A stretch of DNA of 64,000 nt from Deinococcus sp. QL22 (lineage in GTDB: Bacteria; Deinococcota; Deinococci; Deinococcales; Deinococcaceae), in assembly GCF_023370075.1 (NCBI RefSeq), contig NZ_CP097152.1, positions 372,001 to 436,000 on the forward strand. Direction: 5' to 3'. The first letter of the stretch is position 1. The number at the start of each line of letters is the position of its first letter. Of this stretch, positions 8,469 through 18,250 are shown piece by piece. Under the pieces are notes generated by a model that was given only the letters and a program-made list of their open reading frames with translations, ran no database searches and was not told the origin of the DNA. A program made the translations under genes and the position numbers.

Positions 8469-8534
8469 GAAACGGGTCTCCTTGCGGGTAGAAAGGGGGA
8501 CGAGCGGGCCATCATGGGCCCAGTTCATAGATCC

Positions 8535-8561
8535 GGGGCGCTGCGGGTGGTGCAGCGCCCC
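8535..8561 (-). promoter_or_regulatory. Intercistronic hairpin between binding-protein and ATPase genes
   Basis: A perfect 10-bp stem (GGGGCGCTGC / GCAGCGCCCC) with a 7-base loop, ten bases after the binding-protein stop codon (8571). There is no T-run, so it is more likely an RNA-stabilising or attenuating hairpin that lets the binding protein be made in excess over the membrane components, as seen in other binding-protein operons. Confidence 0.6.
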
Positions 8562-8570
8562 TCTACCGGG

Positions 8571-9569
8571 TTACTTCTTAAACAGCTCGTACTTGGCGAC
8601 GGTATTTTTCATGACCAGGGCCTGGGGTGTGGCCACCACCCGGGGGAGCTTTTGCCCTGCCAGCAGGCGTACGGCAACCTCGACCGCAACTTCCCCTGTG
8701 AGGCTCGGGAATGAGTCGACCGTACCTGTCAGCTCACCCTTCTTGATGCTGTCGTAGGCGGCATTGATGCCGTCTGTGCCGAACACCAGCGTCTTGCCCA
8801 AGCGTTTTGAGGCCTTGACCGCTTCGACCACACCCAGGGCCATGGTGTCGTTGTTGCAGTAGAACGCCGTCAGATTAGGGTAGCGCCGCAGCAGGTCGCG
8901 GGCGGTCGTGAAGGCCTTCTGGCGGTCCCAGTCGGCGGGTACGCTGGCCACGATCTTGAGCGCCGGGTTCTTGGCGAGCGTGGTCTTGAAACCAAGCGTG
9001 CGCTGTTTGGCGGCGTAGACGCCCGCCTGGCCCTCAATCACGGCCACTTGACCGCCCTTGGGGAAGGTTTTGAGCAGGTACTGGGCGACGCTCACGCCGT
9101 TGTCGTACTGAATATTCCCGACAAAGTGCTGGGCGGTGGGGGCGACAGCGTCGTTAACGTTGATGACCAGGCTGGTCTTGCCGGCGCGTGCAATGCCGGG
9201 CAGCAGGTTGACGTCACTTTGCGGTGAGACCAGCAGGGCTTTGTACCCTTTGCCGATCATGGTGTTCATCATGCTGAGTTGGCCGATCTGGTCACTCTCG
9301 TTGGAGGGGGCCTGGGCGTCCACTTTGACTCCGTACTTGCTGGCGCCTTTCAGGTACCCGCTGCGCAGCAGCTGCCAGTACTCGTTCGAGAGCGCCTTCA
9401 TCACGCCGCCGAACTGGATGCCGGCGGTGGGCTTGGGCACTGGGCCGAACTTCGCAGTGAGCTGTGATGACTCGATGCGGCTTTTCTCGGTGTCGGGCGA
9501 GAAGGTTTGGGCGGCGGCGAGACTGCTGAGCAGGGCGGTCAGGGTACAGAGTGCGGCGGTGATCTTCAT
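8571..9569 (-). CDS. Periplasmic sugar-binding protein (RbsB type)
   Basis: A 332-residue substrate-binding protein of the Peripla_BP_4 family. A signal peptide (MKITAALCTLTALLSSLAAA) is followed by a mature protein with the type I binding-protein landmarks: GYKALLVSPQSDVNLLPGI, FVGNIQYDNGVSVAQYLL, AFYCNNDTMALGVVEA and FGTDGINAAYDSIKKGELTGTVDSFP. It captures the sugar outside the membrane and delivers it to the permease. It has a strong ribosome binding site (AGGAGG). Position 3 of a five-gene operon; an mRNA hairpin follows its stop. Confidence 0.92.
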   Translation of the reverse strand: MKITAALCTLTALLSSLAAAQTFSPDTEKSRIESSQLTAKFGPVPKPTAGIQFGGVMKALSNEYWQLLRSGYLKGASKYGVKVDAQAPSNESDQIGQLSMMNTMIGKGYKALLVSPQSDVNLLPGIARAGKTSLVINVNDAVAPTAQHFVGNIQYDNGVSVAQYLLKTFPKGGQVAVIEGQAGVYAAKQRTLGFKTTLAKNPALKIVASVPADWDRQKAFTTARDLLRRYPNLTAFYCNNDTMALGVVEAVKASKRLGKTLVFGTDGINAAYDSIKKGELTGTVDSFPSLTGEVAVEVAVRLLAGQKLPRVVATPQALVMKNTVAKYELFKK

Positions 9570-9631
9570 GGTGTGCCTCCTGAGGCAGGTTAAGGATGAA
9601 CGTGCAATTGAGTTGAGCCGGTAGGGCCAGG

Positions 9632-10501
9632 TTATGAAGGGGCAGGTATGGGGTGGTTGTGGAGCTGCTGGACGAATTGGGCGGCCGAAGTCACGGCCTG
9701 CTGGAGCGCTTGAGGCAGAGGGTTGCCACTGGCCACGTGGGCCGCCAGCACACCCACAAAGTGATCGCCTGCGCCGTGGGTCGAGAGCGCCTCGACCGCG
9801 GGTACCCGGAGATCGGTGGTCAGCTCGCCGTCTTGGTAATGCAGGGCCCCACCAGCTCCCAGGGTGACCACGACGCTGGGATGATTGAAGGCGATGTGGG
9901 GCAGCCGCGCCTGGGGATCGAGGCCTGTCCAGGCGTGTGCTTCAGGGGCATTGACCACCACGTGGTCGGCGAGGGACAGGGTGCCGCGGTGAGTGTCCAA
10001 CCACGGGGCAGCGTTGACGAGTGTGGTGATGCCTGCGGCCCGGGCCTCTTGGAGCAGCTGCTGAAGGGTATCTGGGGCTGTTTCCCACTGACAGACCAGC
10101 AGGCGTACGGGGTCAGTGCTCAGCAGGGTCTGGAAGGCTTCGGCCTGGAGGTCGGCGTTCGCGCCGGGCAAGACGATGCCGACATTCTCTCCAGATGACT
10201 CGATCAGTGCGACGCTGGAGCCGGTGGGCAGGTGCCCGGAGACCTGAAAGGTCGGCTGCACACCTAGGGCAGATAGGGTAGTTTGCGCTTCCCGACCCTG
10301 AGCGTCGTTACCAACGCAGGCCAGCAGCAGGCTCTGAACATGCGGTGCGGCGGCAACTGCTTGGTTGGTGGCTTTGCCGCCCAACTGAGTCCAACTCTCG
10401 GTCGCGATGACTGTTTCCCCCGGGGCAGGCAACTGGGGCAGCCGGATCATCTGATCGACATGGAGGCTTCCGGCAAACAGCACCTGCACTCTCTCAGGCA
10501 T
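9632..10501 (-). CDS. PfkB-family carbohydrate kinase (ribokinase-like)
   Basis: A 289-residue kinase that should phosphorylate the imported sugar with ATP in the cytoplasm. PfkB landmarks: LFAGSLHVDQMI near the N-terminus, GGKATNQAVAAA at about residues 39-50 (usually GGKGANQA), VTLGAGGALH, and the anion-hole/catalytic motif THGAGDHF with the catalytic Asp, near residue 250. The start at 10501 overlaps the end of the isomerase gene by 8 bases. Ribokinase is the closest type, but related kinases for other sugars share these motifs. Confidence 0.85.
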   Translation of the reverse strand: MPERVQVLFAGSLHVDQMIRLPQLPAPGETVIATESWTQLGGKATNQAVAAAPHVQSLLLACVGNDAQGREAQTTLSALGVQPTFQVSGHLPTGSSVALIESSGENVGIVLPGANADLQAEAFQTLLSTDPVRLLVCQWETAPDTLQQLLQEARAAGITTLVNAAPWLDTHRGTLSLADHVVVNAPEAHAWTGLDPQARLPHIAFNHPSVVVTLGAGGALHYQDGELTTDLRVPAVEALSTHGAGDHFVGVLAAHVASGNPLPQALQQAVTSAAQFVQQLHNHPIPAPS

Positions 10502-11459
10502 GAACCTGCTCCGGGAACAGCAACCGCTCGAGCACGGTGGTGACATGAAAGCCGTCATGGCCGAAGCCAAGACGCTCGTCGCCGGCCAGTTCACGTGCCA
10601 GGGTGAGCAGGCGCTGGGTGACGCGAATGTTCCATTCACATTCGCGCACAGGATCTTCGCGGACAGGGAAGGTGTCGAAGTAGATGGTGCCAGGGTAACC
10701 GCCACGTTCGAGCAGCACCAGCAGTTCCAGCGTAGTGATTAAGCTGGAGGTGCCGACCATCAAGCCATCGTCTTGTCGTCCGTAGCCGTCGTTGAGATGG
10801 ACTCCGAACAGCTTGTTATGGCGCAGGGCCAGAGCAGCAGCTTTGGGCGCATGCTCGTTGGCCATCTGAGCGTGGCAGTAATCCAACACGACGCCCAGGT
10901 TGTCCGCACCGACCTCCTGGACGACCAGCAGGGCTTCGCCCATATTGCCGATGAGCGAGTACTTGCGGGGTTCCCAGGGCTTGTATTCGAGCCCGACCCG
11001 CATATCTGGAGCGTGGGCGGCCACCTGGGCGAAGCCCTCGACCGTGTGGTCGAACATTCGCGCGTAGCTGTCTTGGAAGGGATAGTCGAAGCCGTCGAAG
11101 CCGGGCCAGACGATGACATGGTTGCCGCCGAGCGCGGCGCAGGCGTCGAGGGCTTGGCAAGTCAGGTCAATGGCCGCTTGGCGGGTGGCTGCGTCTGGGT
11201 GGGTAAAGCCCCCGTCACCGAAGGTTTCGGCGGGATAGCGGACGTTGAGGCTGTCGACACCGAGGCCGAGAGCTTCGATGGTGTCGCGTGTCTCCCGCAA
11301 TGTGGCGGGTGTAAAGTGCTCGGGGAAATTGAGGCTCAACGAGTTGAGTCCTTGAATCCGGGCGGCGCGTCCGAGCAGGTCACGGGTGTGGATACGGCCA
11401 GGCGAGAAGGCGAGTTCGGGCCTCGACTTGAGTGAATTGAGACGGGTGGCAAAGAGCAT
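10494..11459 (-). CDS. Sugar isomerase/epimerase, TIM-barrel (xylose isomerase-like)
   Basis: A 321-residue protein of the AP_endonuc_2/xylose-isomerase-like TIM barrel family. Visible features are GGNHVIVWPGFDGFDYPFQ, RVGLEYKPWEPRKYSLIGN (metal-ligand Glu), LGVVLDYCHAQMAN (Asp and His), GVHLNDGYGRQDDGLMVGT and FDTFPVREDP. These keep the Glu-Asp-His metal site of sugar isomerases and 3-epimerases. It is the first gene of the operon, so it probably converts the incoming sugar to the form the kinase uses. The start is the ATG at 11459, preceded by AGGAGGGG; a promoter and a possible operator lie directly upstream. Rhamnose or ketose epimerase-like activity is possible; the exact substrate is not determined. 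Confidence 0.75.
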   Translation of the reverse strand: MLFATRLNSLKSRPELAFSPGRIHTRDLLGRAARIQGLNSLSLNFPEHFTPATLRETRDTIEALGLGVDSLNVRYPAETFGDGGFTHPDAATRQAAIDLTCQALDACAALGGNHVIVWPGFDGFDYPFQDSYARMFDHTVEGFAQVAAHAPDMRVGLEYKPWEPRKYSLIGNMGEALLVVQEVGADNLGVVLDYCHAQMANEHAPKAAALALRHNKLFGVHLNDGYGRQDDGLMVGTSSLITTLELLVLLERGGYPGTIYFDTFPVREDPVRECEWNIRVTQRLLTLARELAGDERLGFGHDGFHVTTVLERLLFPEQVHA

Positions 11460-11470
11460 AACCCCTCCTA

Positions 11471-11492
11471 AATGCGCAACTGCTTGCGCGTT
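11471..11492. promoter_or_regulatory. Candidate operator of the sugar operon
   Basis: AATGCGCAA-CTGC-TTGCGCGTT: an inverted repeat of 9-base arms matching at 8 of 9 positions. It lies between the promoter and the ribosome binding site of the first gene, where a bound repressor would block transcription. The DeoR-type protein encoded at the other end of the operon is the obvious candidate to bind it; this is inference. Confidence 0.5.
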
Positions 11493-11520
11493 TGTGTTCG
11501 TTTTGAAGTTTAACGCAGTG

Positions 11521-11549
11521 ATTATGCGCCTCGGATCCTGGGTTGTCAA
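11521..11549 (-). promoter_or_regulatory. Sigma-A type promoter of the sugar operon
   Basis: On the minus strand TTGACA (11549-11544) and CATAAT (11526-11521) are separated by exactly 17 bases. Transcription would start near 11514, giving a leader of about 55 bases that contains the palindrome at 11471-11492 and the ribosome binding site. Confidence 0.8.
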
Positions 11550-11629
11550 GCGTTCTTGATCAAATGAACAGATATGATCACAATTGAGTTGGAGGAAAGC
11601 CAGTCATGTTCACTGAACCGTATGGCTGA

Positions 11630-11770
11630 TGTTGACAGTGGTGTCGTTGTAAACGGCAAGACCCCTTGTCGCCAATGATCTTGGGGCCGCCAAAATCAGG
11701 CCACCAGCGATTCAGTTCGTAGCCCACCGTCGTGTCGTGCAGATTGGCGGGTTGAATCAGATACCCCGTT
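11630..11770 (-). pseudogene. Fragment of a DDE transposase
   Basis: On the minus strand the frame reads [17 protein letters not shown] followed by [16 protein letters not shown]. The PAN-x-HD-T and GDKG motifs are those of the central part of IS4/IS5/IS982-like transposases. Neither end of the element is recognisable and the frame breaks after about 45 codons. The rest of the 11550-11913 gap should hold the promoter of the large kinase gene; a small palindrome ACCAT-GT-ATGGT near 11838 is the only other structure I see. Confidence 0.55.
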
Positions 11771-11913
11771 TAGGGCTGGGTAAGGTAAAAAACTCCCCTG
11801 CTTCAGAGACGCAAAAGCGAAATATTCCCATAACCATGTATGGTGATTCGCTCTATTCTTGCGCCTAGTGCGAACCCTTATTTCATCCTCTCTGCCTCTA
11901 GCCCCTAACCCTC

Positions 11914-14900
11914 ATGGATCTCACGATGACTGAAGGAGCCAATTTCGATCAGGTAGATGAACACCTTTTACTCGGCTTACTCGGCGCGCTCAACGGCTAT
12001 AAAAAAGGAGATTTCTCTGTTCGCTTACCTGTAACTTGGATCGGTGTGGCAGGGAAGATCGCCGACAGTTTCAATGAAGTTTTAGAGAACAGCGAGCGAA
12101 TTGCACAAGATGTTGCGCGTGTCGGCCGCATTGTAGGCAAGGAGGGTAAGGTCACTCAGCGCGTCCCCCTTGGTTCATCGACCGGGGCTTGGGTCGAATT
12201 GATTGCAGGTGTAAACGAACTGGTTGATGACCTTGTTTGGCCCACAAGTGAGATGACGCGGGTCATTACTGCTGTAGCGAACGGTGACCTATCACAGCGG
12301 ATGGCCATGGACGTCGGGGGGCAAGACATTCATGGCCAGTTCCTTCAGACAGCCCGCACCGTGAATACCATGGTGGATCAACTGAATGCCTTCGCGTCGG
12401 AGGTCACGCGGGTCGCGCGGGAGGTTGGTACGGAGGGGAAGCTGGGGGGTCAGGCCGACGTCCGTGATGTCGGCGGCACTTGGAAAGACCTCACCGACAA
12501 CGTCAACGGCATGGCCTCTAACCTGACCAATCAGGTGCGCAATATCGCTGAGGTCACCACCGCCGTGGCCACAGGCGACTTGAGCAAAAAGATCACAGTC
12601 GATGCGCGCGGGGAGATTTTGGATTTGAAGAACACCATCAACACGATGGTGGATCAGCTGAATTCGTTCGCTGGCGAAGTCACCCGCGTGGCACGTGAGG
12701 TCGGCACCGAAGGGCGTCTGGGAGGCCAGGCCGATGTGCGGGGGGTAGGCGGCACTTGGAAAGACCTCACCGACAACGTCAACGGCATGGCCTCTAACTT
12801 GACCAATCAGGTGCGCAATATCGCTGACGTGACCACCGCCGTGGCCACAGGTGACTTGAGCAAGAAGATCACAGTCGATGCGCGTGGGGAGATTTTGGAT
12901 TTGAAGAACACCATCAACACGATGGTGGATCAGCTGAACTCGTTCGCTGGCGAAGTCACCCGCGTGGCGCGCGAGGTCGGCACCGAAGGGCGTCTGGGGG
13001 GTCAAGCGGATGTGCGGGGGGTGGGCGGCACTTGGAAAGACCTCACCGACAACGTGAATTTCATGGCCTCCAACCTGACCAATCAGGTGCGCAACATCGC
13101 TGACGTGACCACCGCCGTGGCCACAGGTGACTTGAGCAAGAAGATCACAGTCGATGCGCGCGGGGAGATTTTGGATTTGAAGAACACCATCAACACGATG
13201 GTGGATCAGCTGAACTCGTTCGCTGGCGAAGTCACCCGCGTGGCGCGCGAGGTCGGTACTGAGGGCAAGTTGGGGGGGCAGGCGGATGTACGGGGAGTTG
13301 ACGGCACTTGGAAAGACCTCACCGACAACGTCAACGGTATGGCCTCTAACCTCACGAGCCAAGTGCGTAATATTGCCTTCGTGACCACGGCTGTGGCGAA
13401 TGGCGATCTCAGTAAAAAGATCACAGCCGATGCTCAAGGGGAGATTTTGGATTTGAAGAACACCATCAACACGATGGTGGATCAGCTGAACTCGTTCGCC
13501 GGCGAAGTGACCCGCGTGGCGCGTGAGGTCGGCACTGAAGGACGTCTGGGGGGTCAAGCGGATGTGCGGGGGGTGGGCGGCACTTGGAAAGACCTCACCG
13601 ACAACGTGAATTTCATGGCCTCCAACCTGACCAATCAGGTGCGCAACATCGCTGACGTGACCACCGCCGTGGCGAATGGCGATCTCAGCAGAAAGATCAC
13701 TGCCGATGCCAAGGGAGAGATCCTTGAATTGAAGAACACCATCAACACGATGGTGGATCAGCTGAATTCGTTCGCTGGAGAAGTCACCCGCGTGGCACGT
13801 GAGGTCGGCACCGAAGGGCGTCTCGGAGGCCAGGCCGATGTGCGGGGGGTAGGCGGCACTTGGAAAGACCTCACCGACAACGTGAATTTCATGGCCTCCA
13901 ACCTGACCAATCAGGTACGTAATATTGCCTTCGTGACCACGGCCGTGGCGAACGGAGACCTCAGTAAGAAGATCACCGTGGACGTGCGCGGCGAACTGTT
14001 AGAGCTCAAGAACACCATTAACACGATGGTGGATCAGCTGAATTCGTTCGCTGGCGAAGTCACCCGCGTGGCGCGTGAGGTCGGCACCGAAGGGCGTCTC
14101 GGAGGCCAGGCATCTGTCCCGGGTGTGGGCGGCACCTGGAAAGACCTGACTGACAACGTTAACTTCATGGCCGGCAATCTCACCAACCAAGTGCGGGGGA
14201 TTGCACGGGTCGTGACCGCAGTGGCCAACGGTGATTTGAAAAAGACGTTGACGTTAGAAGCCAAGGGTGAGATTGCCGAACTCGCTGAGACCATCAACGG
14301 CATGATTGATACACTGGCAACCTTCGCTCAACAAGTCACTGGCGTGGCACGTGAGGTGGGCGTGGAAGGACGCCTCGGCGGCCAAGCGAGCGTTCCAGGC
14401 GCGAGCGGCACTTGGAAAGACCTGACAGACAACGTCAATCAGCTTGCAGCAAACCTCACGACACAGGTGCGGGCGATTGCTGATGTGGCAACCGCTGTGA
14501 CTGCTGGCGACCTCACACGTTCGATCAACCTGGACGCGCGCGGAGAGCTCGATGCCCTCAAAGACAATATTAACGCGATGATCCACAACTTGCGCGACAC
14601 AACGGAGAAGAATACCGAGCAAGATTGGCTAAAAACGAATCTGGCACGCTTCACGCGGATGCTCCAGGGCCAACGCGATCTGCTTCCCGTCAGTCGGCTC
14701 ATTCTGTCGGAACTCGCGCCGTTGGTGCGCGCCCATCACGGCGTTTTTTACACGATGGACGAAGAGGAGAGCGCGCCCACCTTGCAACTTCAGGCCAGTT
14801 ACGCTTACCGCCAACGTAAGGGACTTGCCAACCGCTTTCAGCTGGGCGAGGGATTGGTGGGGCAGTGCGCACTTGAGCAGGAGCCGATCGTCCTCACTCA

Positions 14901-17412
14901 AGTGCCTCACGATTACGTCCAAATTAATTCTGGACTGGGGGCCGCTACGCCGAACAATATTGTGGTGCTTCCTGTCGTCTTCGAAAAAGAGACGAAAGCC
15001 GTTATTGAACTGGCGTCCTTCGAAACATTTAGTCCAACGCACTTGGCGTTTTTAGAACAACTCACCGAGTCCATTGGGATCGTACTGAACACCATCCAAG
15101 CGACCATGCGAACTGAGACGCTGCTCTCGCAGTCACAAGACATGGCTCAGGAATTGCAGAGCCAGCAGGAGGAACTGCGGCAAACCAACGAAGAGCTGGA
15201 GCAAAAGGCCCAGTTGCTGGCGGAGCAAAATCGTGAGGTTGAGCACAAGAACCGTGAGGTGGAGACTGCCCGGCAGGCATTAGAAGAAAAGGCTGCTCAA
15301 CTCGCGCTGACTTCCAAGTACAAGAGTGAATTCTTAGCGAACATGAGCCATGAGTTACGAACTCCCCTCAACAGTCTGCTGCTGCTCGCTCACCAACTCC
15401 GCGACAACCCAGAGCAAAACCTCACCCCGCAGCAAGTCTCGTATGCCAAGACCATCTATGCCTCGGGTGATGACCTCCTCAATCTGATCAACGACATTCT
15501 TGATCTGTCAAAGATTGAGTCGGGAACCGTCACAGCGGACGCAGCGGAAGTGCCGCTGCGGGCCGTGAGCGACGCTGTCGAGGCGACGTTTTCCCCTGTT
15601 GCATCGAATAAGGGCGTCGCTCTGCACCTGGAGCTCAATCCGGCGCTCCCACCCGCCCTCCTCACAGACGAAAAGCGACTTCTACAAATTCTGAAAAACC
15701 TCCTCTCCAATGCTTTTAAGTTCACTGAGCGCGGAGAGGTGCGTCTGAGCATTGCCCCAGCCACGGTGGGTTGGAGCAGCGACCACATGAGCTTGAACCG
15801 GGCACCAAGCGTGATCGCCTTCAGTGTGGCCGATACGGGCATCGGTATTGCACCTGAAAAGCAGCGGGTTATTTTTGAAGCTTTCCAACAGGCGGATGGG
15901 AGCACGAGCCGCCAGTACGGCGGCACTGGGTTGGGCCTGGCCATCAGCCGCGAACTTGCCCGCATCTTAGGAGGAGAGATCACCTTGGAAAGCAGTCCGG
16001 GTGTGGGCAGCATCTTCACGTTGTATCTGCCTGTCACAAGCAACCGTAACCCGCCCAATGGGTTTTTCACGGAGCGCGGGTTGCAGACCCCGGCCACGCT
16101 GGTCAACCCGCGCCCGCGCGGGGCTGGCCGTACCACGCTCACGTCTCGCCATGAGCCAGATGCTCCAGACCAAGACAGTGTGTCCGCGCCCCTCTTCTCC
16201 GCTGGCATGGAGGATGACCGCGCTGCCATCCAACCAGGGAACCGCACGGTGTTGATTGTGGAAGACGACCCGACCTACGCTGGCATCCTCCTCAACTTGG
16301 CCCGTGAGCGGGGGTTTAGGGGAATCATCGCGACGCGGGGGGAGCAGGCACTGACGTTGGCACAGACGTACCGGCCATCGGCCATCACACTGGATCTCAG
16401 CCTGCCGGACATCAACGGCTGGGCCGTGCTGGATCATCTGAAGCATGATCCGGTCACCCGCCACATTCCTGTCCATATCATCTCGGGTGAGGAAACGTCG
16501 CTGTTGGGCCGCAAGTTGGGCGCACTCGACCACTTGGCGAAGTCGGGGGACAAAGAAGCCCTCCATCAAGCTTTTGCAACTTTAGAAGCGTTTATCGCCC
16601 GCCGAGTGAAGCATCTGCTGGTCGTTGAAGACGATGTGCTGCAGCGCGAGAGCATTGTGGAGCTCATTGGCAACGGTGATGTGCAAACGACGGCTGTCAG
16701 CAGTGGAGCTGAGGCGTTGGCGGCACTGAACAACGTGACCTTCGACTGCATCGTGCTCGACCTGAAGTTGCCTGACATGAGCGGCTTTGCACTGATGACG
16801 GCCCTGCAAGAAACCCCAGCCTTCCGCGCCATTCCCATTGTCGTGTACACCGCCCAAAACCTCACCCGGCAGCAAGAGACACAGCTCCGCAAAGCGGCGA
16901 AGTCAATCATTCTCAAAGACGTACGCTCACCTGAGCGGCTGCTGGATGAGGTCACCCTCTTCTTACACCGGGTCGAGGCGAGCTTGCCGGAGGCCAAGCG
17001 GCAAATCTTGGAGGGTGCGCGTCAGCAAGATCCGATGCTGCGCGGCAAGAGGGTGTTGATCGTTGACGATGACATCCGCAACATCTTCGCCTTGACGGCG
17101 GTGTTGGAACGGCATCACATGCTGGTCTTGAGTGCGGAGAATGGCCGCGCCGCCATTGAATTGCTCGAGAGTACACCCGACATCGACGTCGTGTTGATGG
17201 ACGTGATGATGCCGGAACTTGATGGCTACGAGACAACCCGGTTAATCCGTCTGAACCGTAAATTCCGGGGACTACCGATCATTTCGCTGACGGCCAAGGC
17301 CATGCCTGGTGACCGTGAGAAATCAATAGAATCGGGGGCCAGCGACTACATTACTAAACCGGTGGATACCGGCAAGCTTCTGTCGCTGCTGCGCGTATGG
17401 CTGTCCCACTGA
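11914..17412 (+). CDS. Giant HAMP-array hybrid histidine kinase
   Basis: An 1832-residue soluble signalling kinase with no membrane segment. Residues about 20-905 are a HAMP array: nine GDLS/GDLK/GDLT-type modules alternate with eight [19 protein letters not shown] modules with a period of 92 residues. Then follow a GAF domain (about 925-1070), a coiled coil (1075-1140), HisKA with the phospho-acceptor His1146 (MSHELRTP), HATPase_c ([24 protein letters not shown]) and three receiver domains with phospho-acceptor Asp1494, Asp1616 and Asp1763. The plan matches the group III (Nik1/osmosensing type) kinases known from fungi, which have bacterial relatives. Downstream CheR and a second kinase form an operon with it. 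I see no ribosome binding site at 11914; the next in-frame ATG (11926) has none either. Confidence 0.92.
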   Translation: MDLTMTEGANFDQVDEHLLLGLLGALNGYKKGDFSVRLPVTWIGVAGKIADSFNEVLENSERIAQDVARVGRIVGKEGKVTQRVPLGSSTGAWVELIAGVNELVDDLVWPTSEMTRVITAVANGDLSQRMAMDVGGQDIHGQFLQTARTVNTMVDQLNAFASEVTRVAREVGTEGKLGGQADVRDVGGTWKDLTDNVNGMASNLTNQVRNIAEVTTAVATGDLSKKITVDARGEILDLKNTINTMVDQLNSFAGEVTRVAREVGTEGRLGGQADVRGVGGTWKDLTDNVNGMASNLTNQVRNIADVTTAVATGDLSKKITVDARGEILDLKNTINTMVDQLNSFAGEVTRVAREVGTEGRLGGQADVRGVGGTWKDLTDNVNFMASNLTNQVRNIADVTTAVATGDLSKKITVDARGEILDLKNTINTMVDQLNSFAGEVTRVAREVGTEGKLGGQADVRGVDGTWKDLTDNVNGMASNLTSQVRNIAFVTTAVANGDLSKKITADAQGEILDLKNTINTMVDQLNSFAGEVTRVAREVGTEGRLGGQADVRGVGGTWKDLTDNVNFMASNLTNQVRNIADVTTAVANGDLSRKITADAKGEILELKNTINTMVDQLNSFAGEVTRVAREVGTEGRLGGQADVRGVGGTWKDLTDNVNFMASNLTNQVRNIAFVTTAVANGDLSKKITVDVRGELLELKNTINTMVDQLNSFAGEVTRVAREVGTEGRLGGQASVPGVGGTWKDLTDNVNFMAGNLTNQVRGIARVVTAVANGDLKKTLTLEAKGEIAELAETINGMIDTLATFAQQVTGVAREVGVEGRLGGQASVPGASGTWKDLTDNVNQLAANLTTQVRAIADVATAVTAGDLTRSINLDARGELDALKDNINAMIHNLRDTTEKNTEQDWLKTNLARFTRMLQGQRDLLPVSRLILSELAPLVRAHHGVFYTMDEEESAPTLQLQASYAYRQRKGLANRFQLGEGLVGQCALEQEPIVLTQVPHDYVQINSGLGAATPNNIVVLPVVFEKETKAVIELASFETFSPTHLAFLEQLTESIGIVLNTIQATMRTETLLSQSQDMAQELQSQQEELRQTNEELEQKAQLLAEQNREVEHKNREVETARQALEEKAAQLALTSKYKSEFLANMSHELRTPLNSLLLLAHQLRDNPEQNLTPQQVSYAKTIYASGDDLLNLINDILDLSKIESGTVTADAAEVPLRAVSDAVEATFSPVASNKGVALHLELNPALPPALLTDEKRLLQILKNLLSNAFKFTERGEVRLSIAPATVGWSSDHMSLNRAPSVIAFSVADTGIGIAPEKQRVIFEAFQQADGSTSRQYGGTGLGLAISRELARILGGEITLESSPGVGSIFTLYLPVTSNRNPPNGFFTERGLQTPATLVNPRPRGAGRTTLTSRHEPDAPDQDSVSAPLFSAGMEDDRAAIQPGNRTVLIVEDDPTYAGILLNLARERGFRGIIATRGEQALTLAQTYRPSAITLDLSLPDINGWAVLDHLKHDPVTRHIPVHIISGEETSLLGRKLGALDHLAKSGDKEALHQAFATLEAFIARRVKHLLVVEDDVLQRESIVELIGNGDVQTTAVSSGAEALAALNNVTFDCIVLDLKLPDMSGFALMTALQETPAFRAIPIVVYTAQNLTRQQETQLRKAAKSIILKDVRSPERLLDEVTLFLHRVEASLPEAKRQILEGARQQDPMLRGKRVLIVDDDIRNIFALTAVLERHHMLVLSAENGRAAIELLESTPDIDVVLMDVMMPELDGYETTRLIRLNRKFRGLPIISLTAKAMPGDREKSIESGASDYITKPVDTGKLLSLLRVWLSH
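12370..14470 (+). repeat. Tandem 276-bp coding repeats (HAMP units)
   Basis: The HAMP-array DNA is a tandem repeat with a 276-bp period (92 codons). For instance AACGGCATGGCC recurs at 12505 and 12781, and the matching block starts again at 13057. The central units are nearly identical at DNA level and the outer units are more divergent. This suggests recent unit duplication or gene conversion, so copy number may differ between strains and the region may be misassembled by short reads. Confidence 0.85.
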
Positions 17413-17419
17413 GATACAC

Positions 17420-18250
17420 ATGACAGCGCCCACAGAATCCTTGGAGGACATTGAAATTGCGCTGCTGCTTGAGGGCATGTACCGGTATTATGGGCATGAC
17501 TTCCGCAGCTACGCACCCGTTACCCTGCGCCGCCGGATTTTGCACTGCCTCCATGCCGAGGGTTTGCCTACAGTGAGCGCCTTGCAACACCGGGTTTTAC
17601 ACGACCAGCAGGCACTAACGCGCTTGTTGGAGACAATTACAATTCGCGTCACGGAGATGTTTCGGGATCCCAGCTTTTACTGGGCTCTGCGCGATGAAGT
17701 GCTCCCTCTGCTGCGGACGTACCCCTTCATTCGGGTCTGGCATGCGGGCTGCGCCACTGGAGAGGAGGTGTACTCGCTGGCGATCTTGCTTGCGGAGGCG
17801 GGTCTGCTGCACCGGACACGACTCTACGCCACCGACATCAGTGCCGATGCCTTGGCGGTTGCCCGCAGTGGCATCTACTCCCAGCAGAGACTCACCGTGT
17901 ATGCCGACAATTACGCACTGGCAGGCGGTCGGGGAAATTTTGAGTCTTATTTCACTCAGCGTGACGATCACGGCCGAATAGAGAGCTCACTCCGGGAAAA
18001 CATCATCTGGGGTCAGCATAATCTGGCCACGGGTGGATCATTCAACGAGTTCCACCTCATCTTGTGCCGCAACGTCCTGATCTACTTCAATTCAGCCCTT
18101 CAGGAGCATGTCCAGAACCTGCTGGTGGAGAGTCTCACCTCCTTCGGTGTGTTGGGGCTCGGGCGCCACGAGTCGATGGAGTTCAGTCCATATGCTCGGC
18201 GCTTTGCGACACTGAACTTAAGTGAGAAACTTTACCGGAGAATTGCATGA
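17420..18250 (+). CDS. CheR-family protein methyltransferase
   Basis: A 276-residue S-adenosylmethionine-dependent methyltransferase of the CheR type. The N-terminal helical domain (about 1-75) is followed by the catalytic domain with TEMFRDPSFYWALRDEV, the SAM-binding loop VWHAGCATGEEVYSLAI (about residues 109-125), YATDIS and the NVLIYFN motif. CheR normally methylates glutamates of chemoreceptors; here no receptor or CheB is nearby, and the neighbour kinases are the likely partners or targets. It starts 7 bases after the stop of the giant kinase gene and its last bases overlap the next start (ATGA). Confidence 0.9.
   Translation: MTAPTESLEDIEIALLLEGMYRYYGHDFRSYAPVTLRRRILHCLHAEGLPTVSALQHRVLHDQQALTRLLETITIRVTEMFRDPSFYWALRDEVLPLLRTYPFIRVWHAGCATGEEVYSLAILLAEAGLLHRTRLYATDISADALAVARSGIYSQQRLTVYADNYALAGGRGNFESYFTQRDDHGRIESSLRENIIWGQHNLATGGSFNEFHLILCRNVLIYFNSALQEHVQNLLVESLTSFGVLGLGRHESMEFSPYARRFATLNLSEKLYRRIA

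Noticed and set aside
12292..13557. 421-codon open frame on the minus strand inside the HAMP array
   Set aside because: It is the antisense of tandem coding repeats; repetition keeps the frame open. The translation is His/Val-rich and matches no family, while the plus frame is a textbook HAMP array.
12370..14470. Regular repeats considered as CRISPR or satellite DNA
   Set aside because: The 276-bp period is a multiple of three, keeps the reading frame and encodes HAMP units; no short repeat-spacer pattern.
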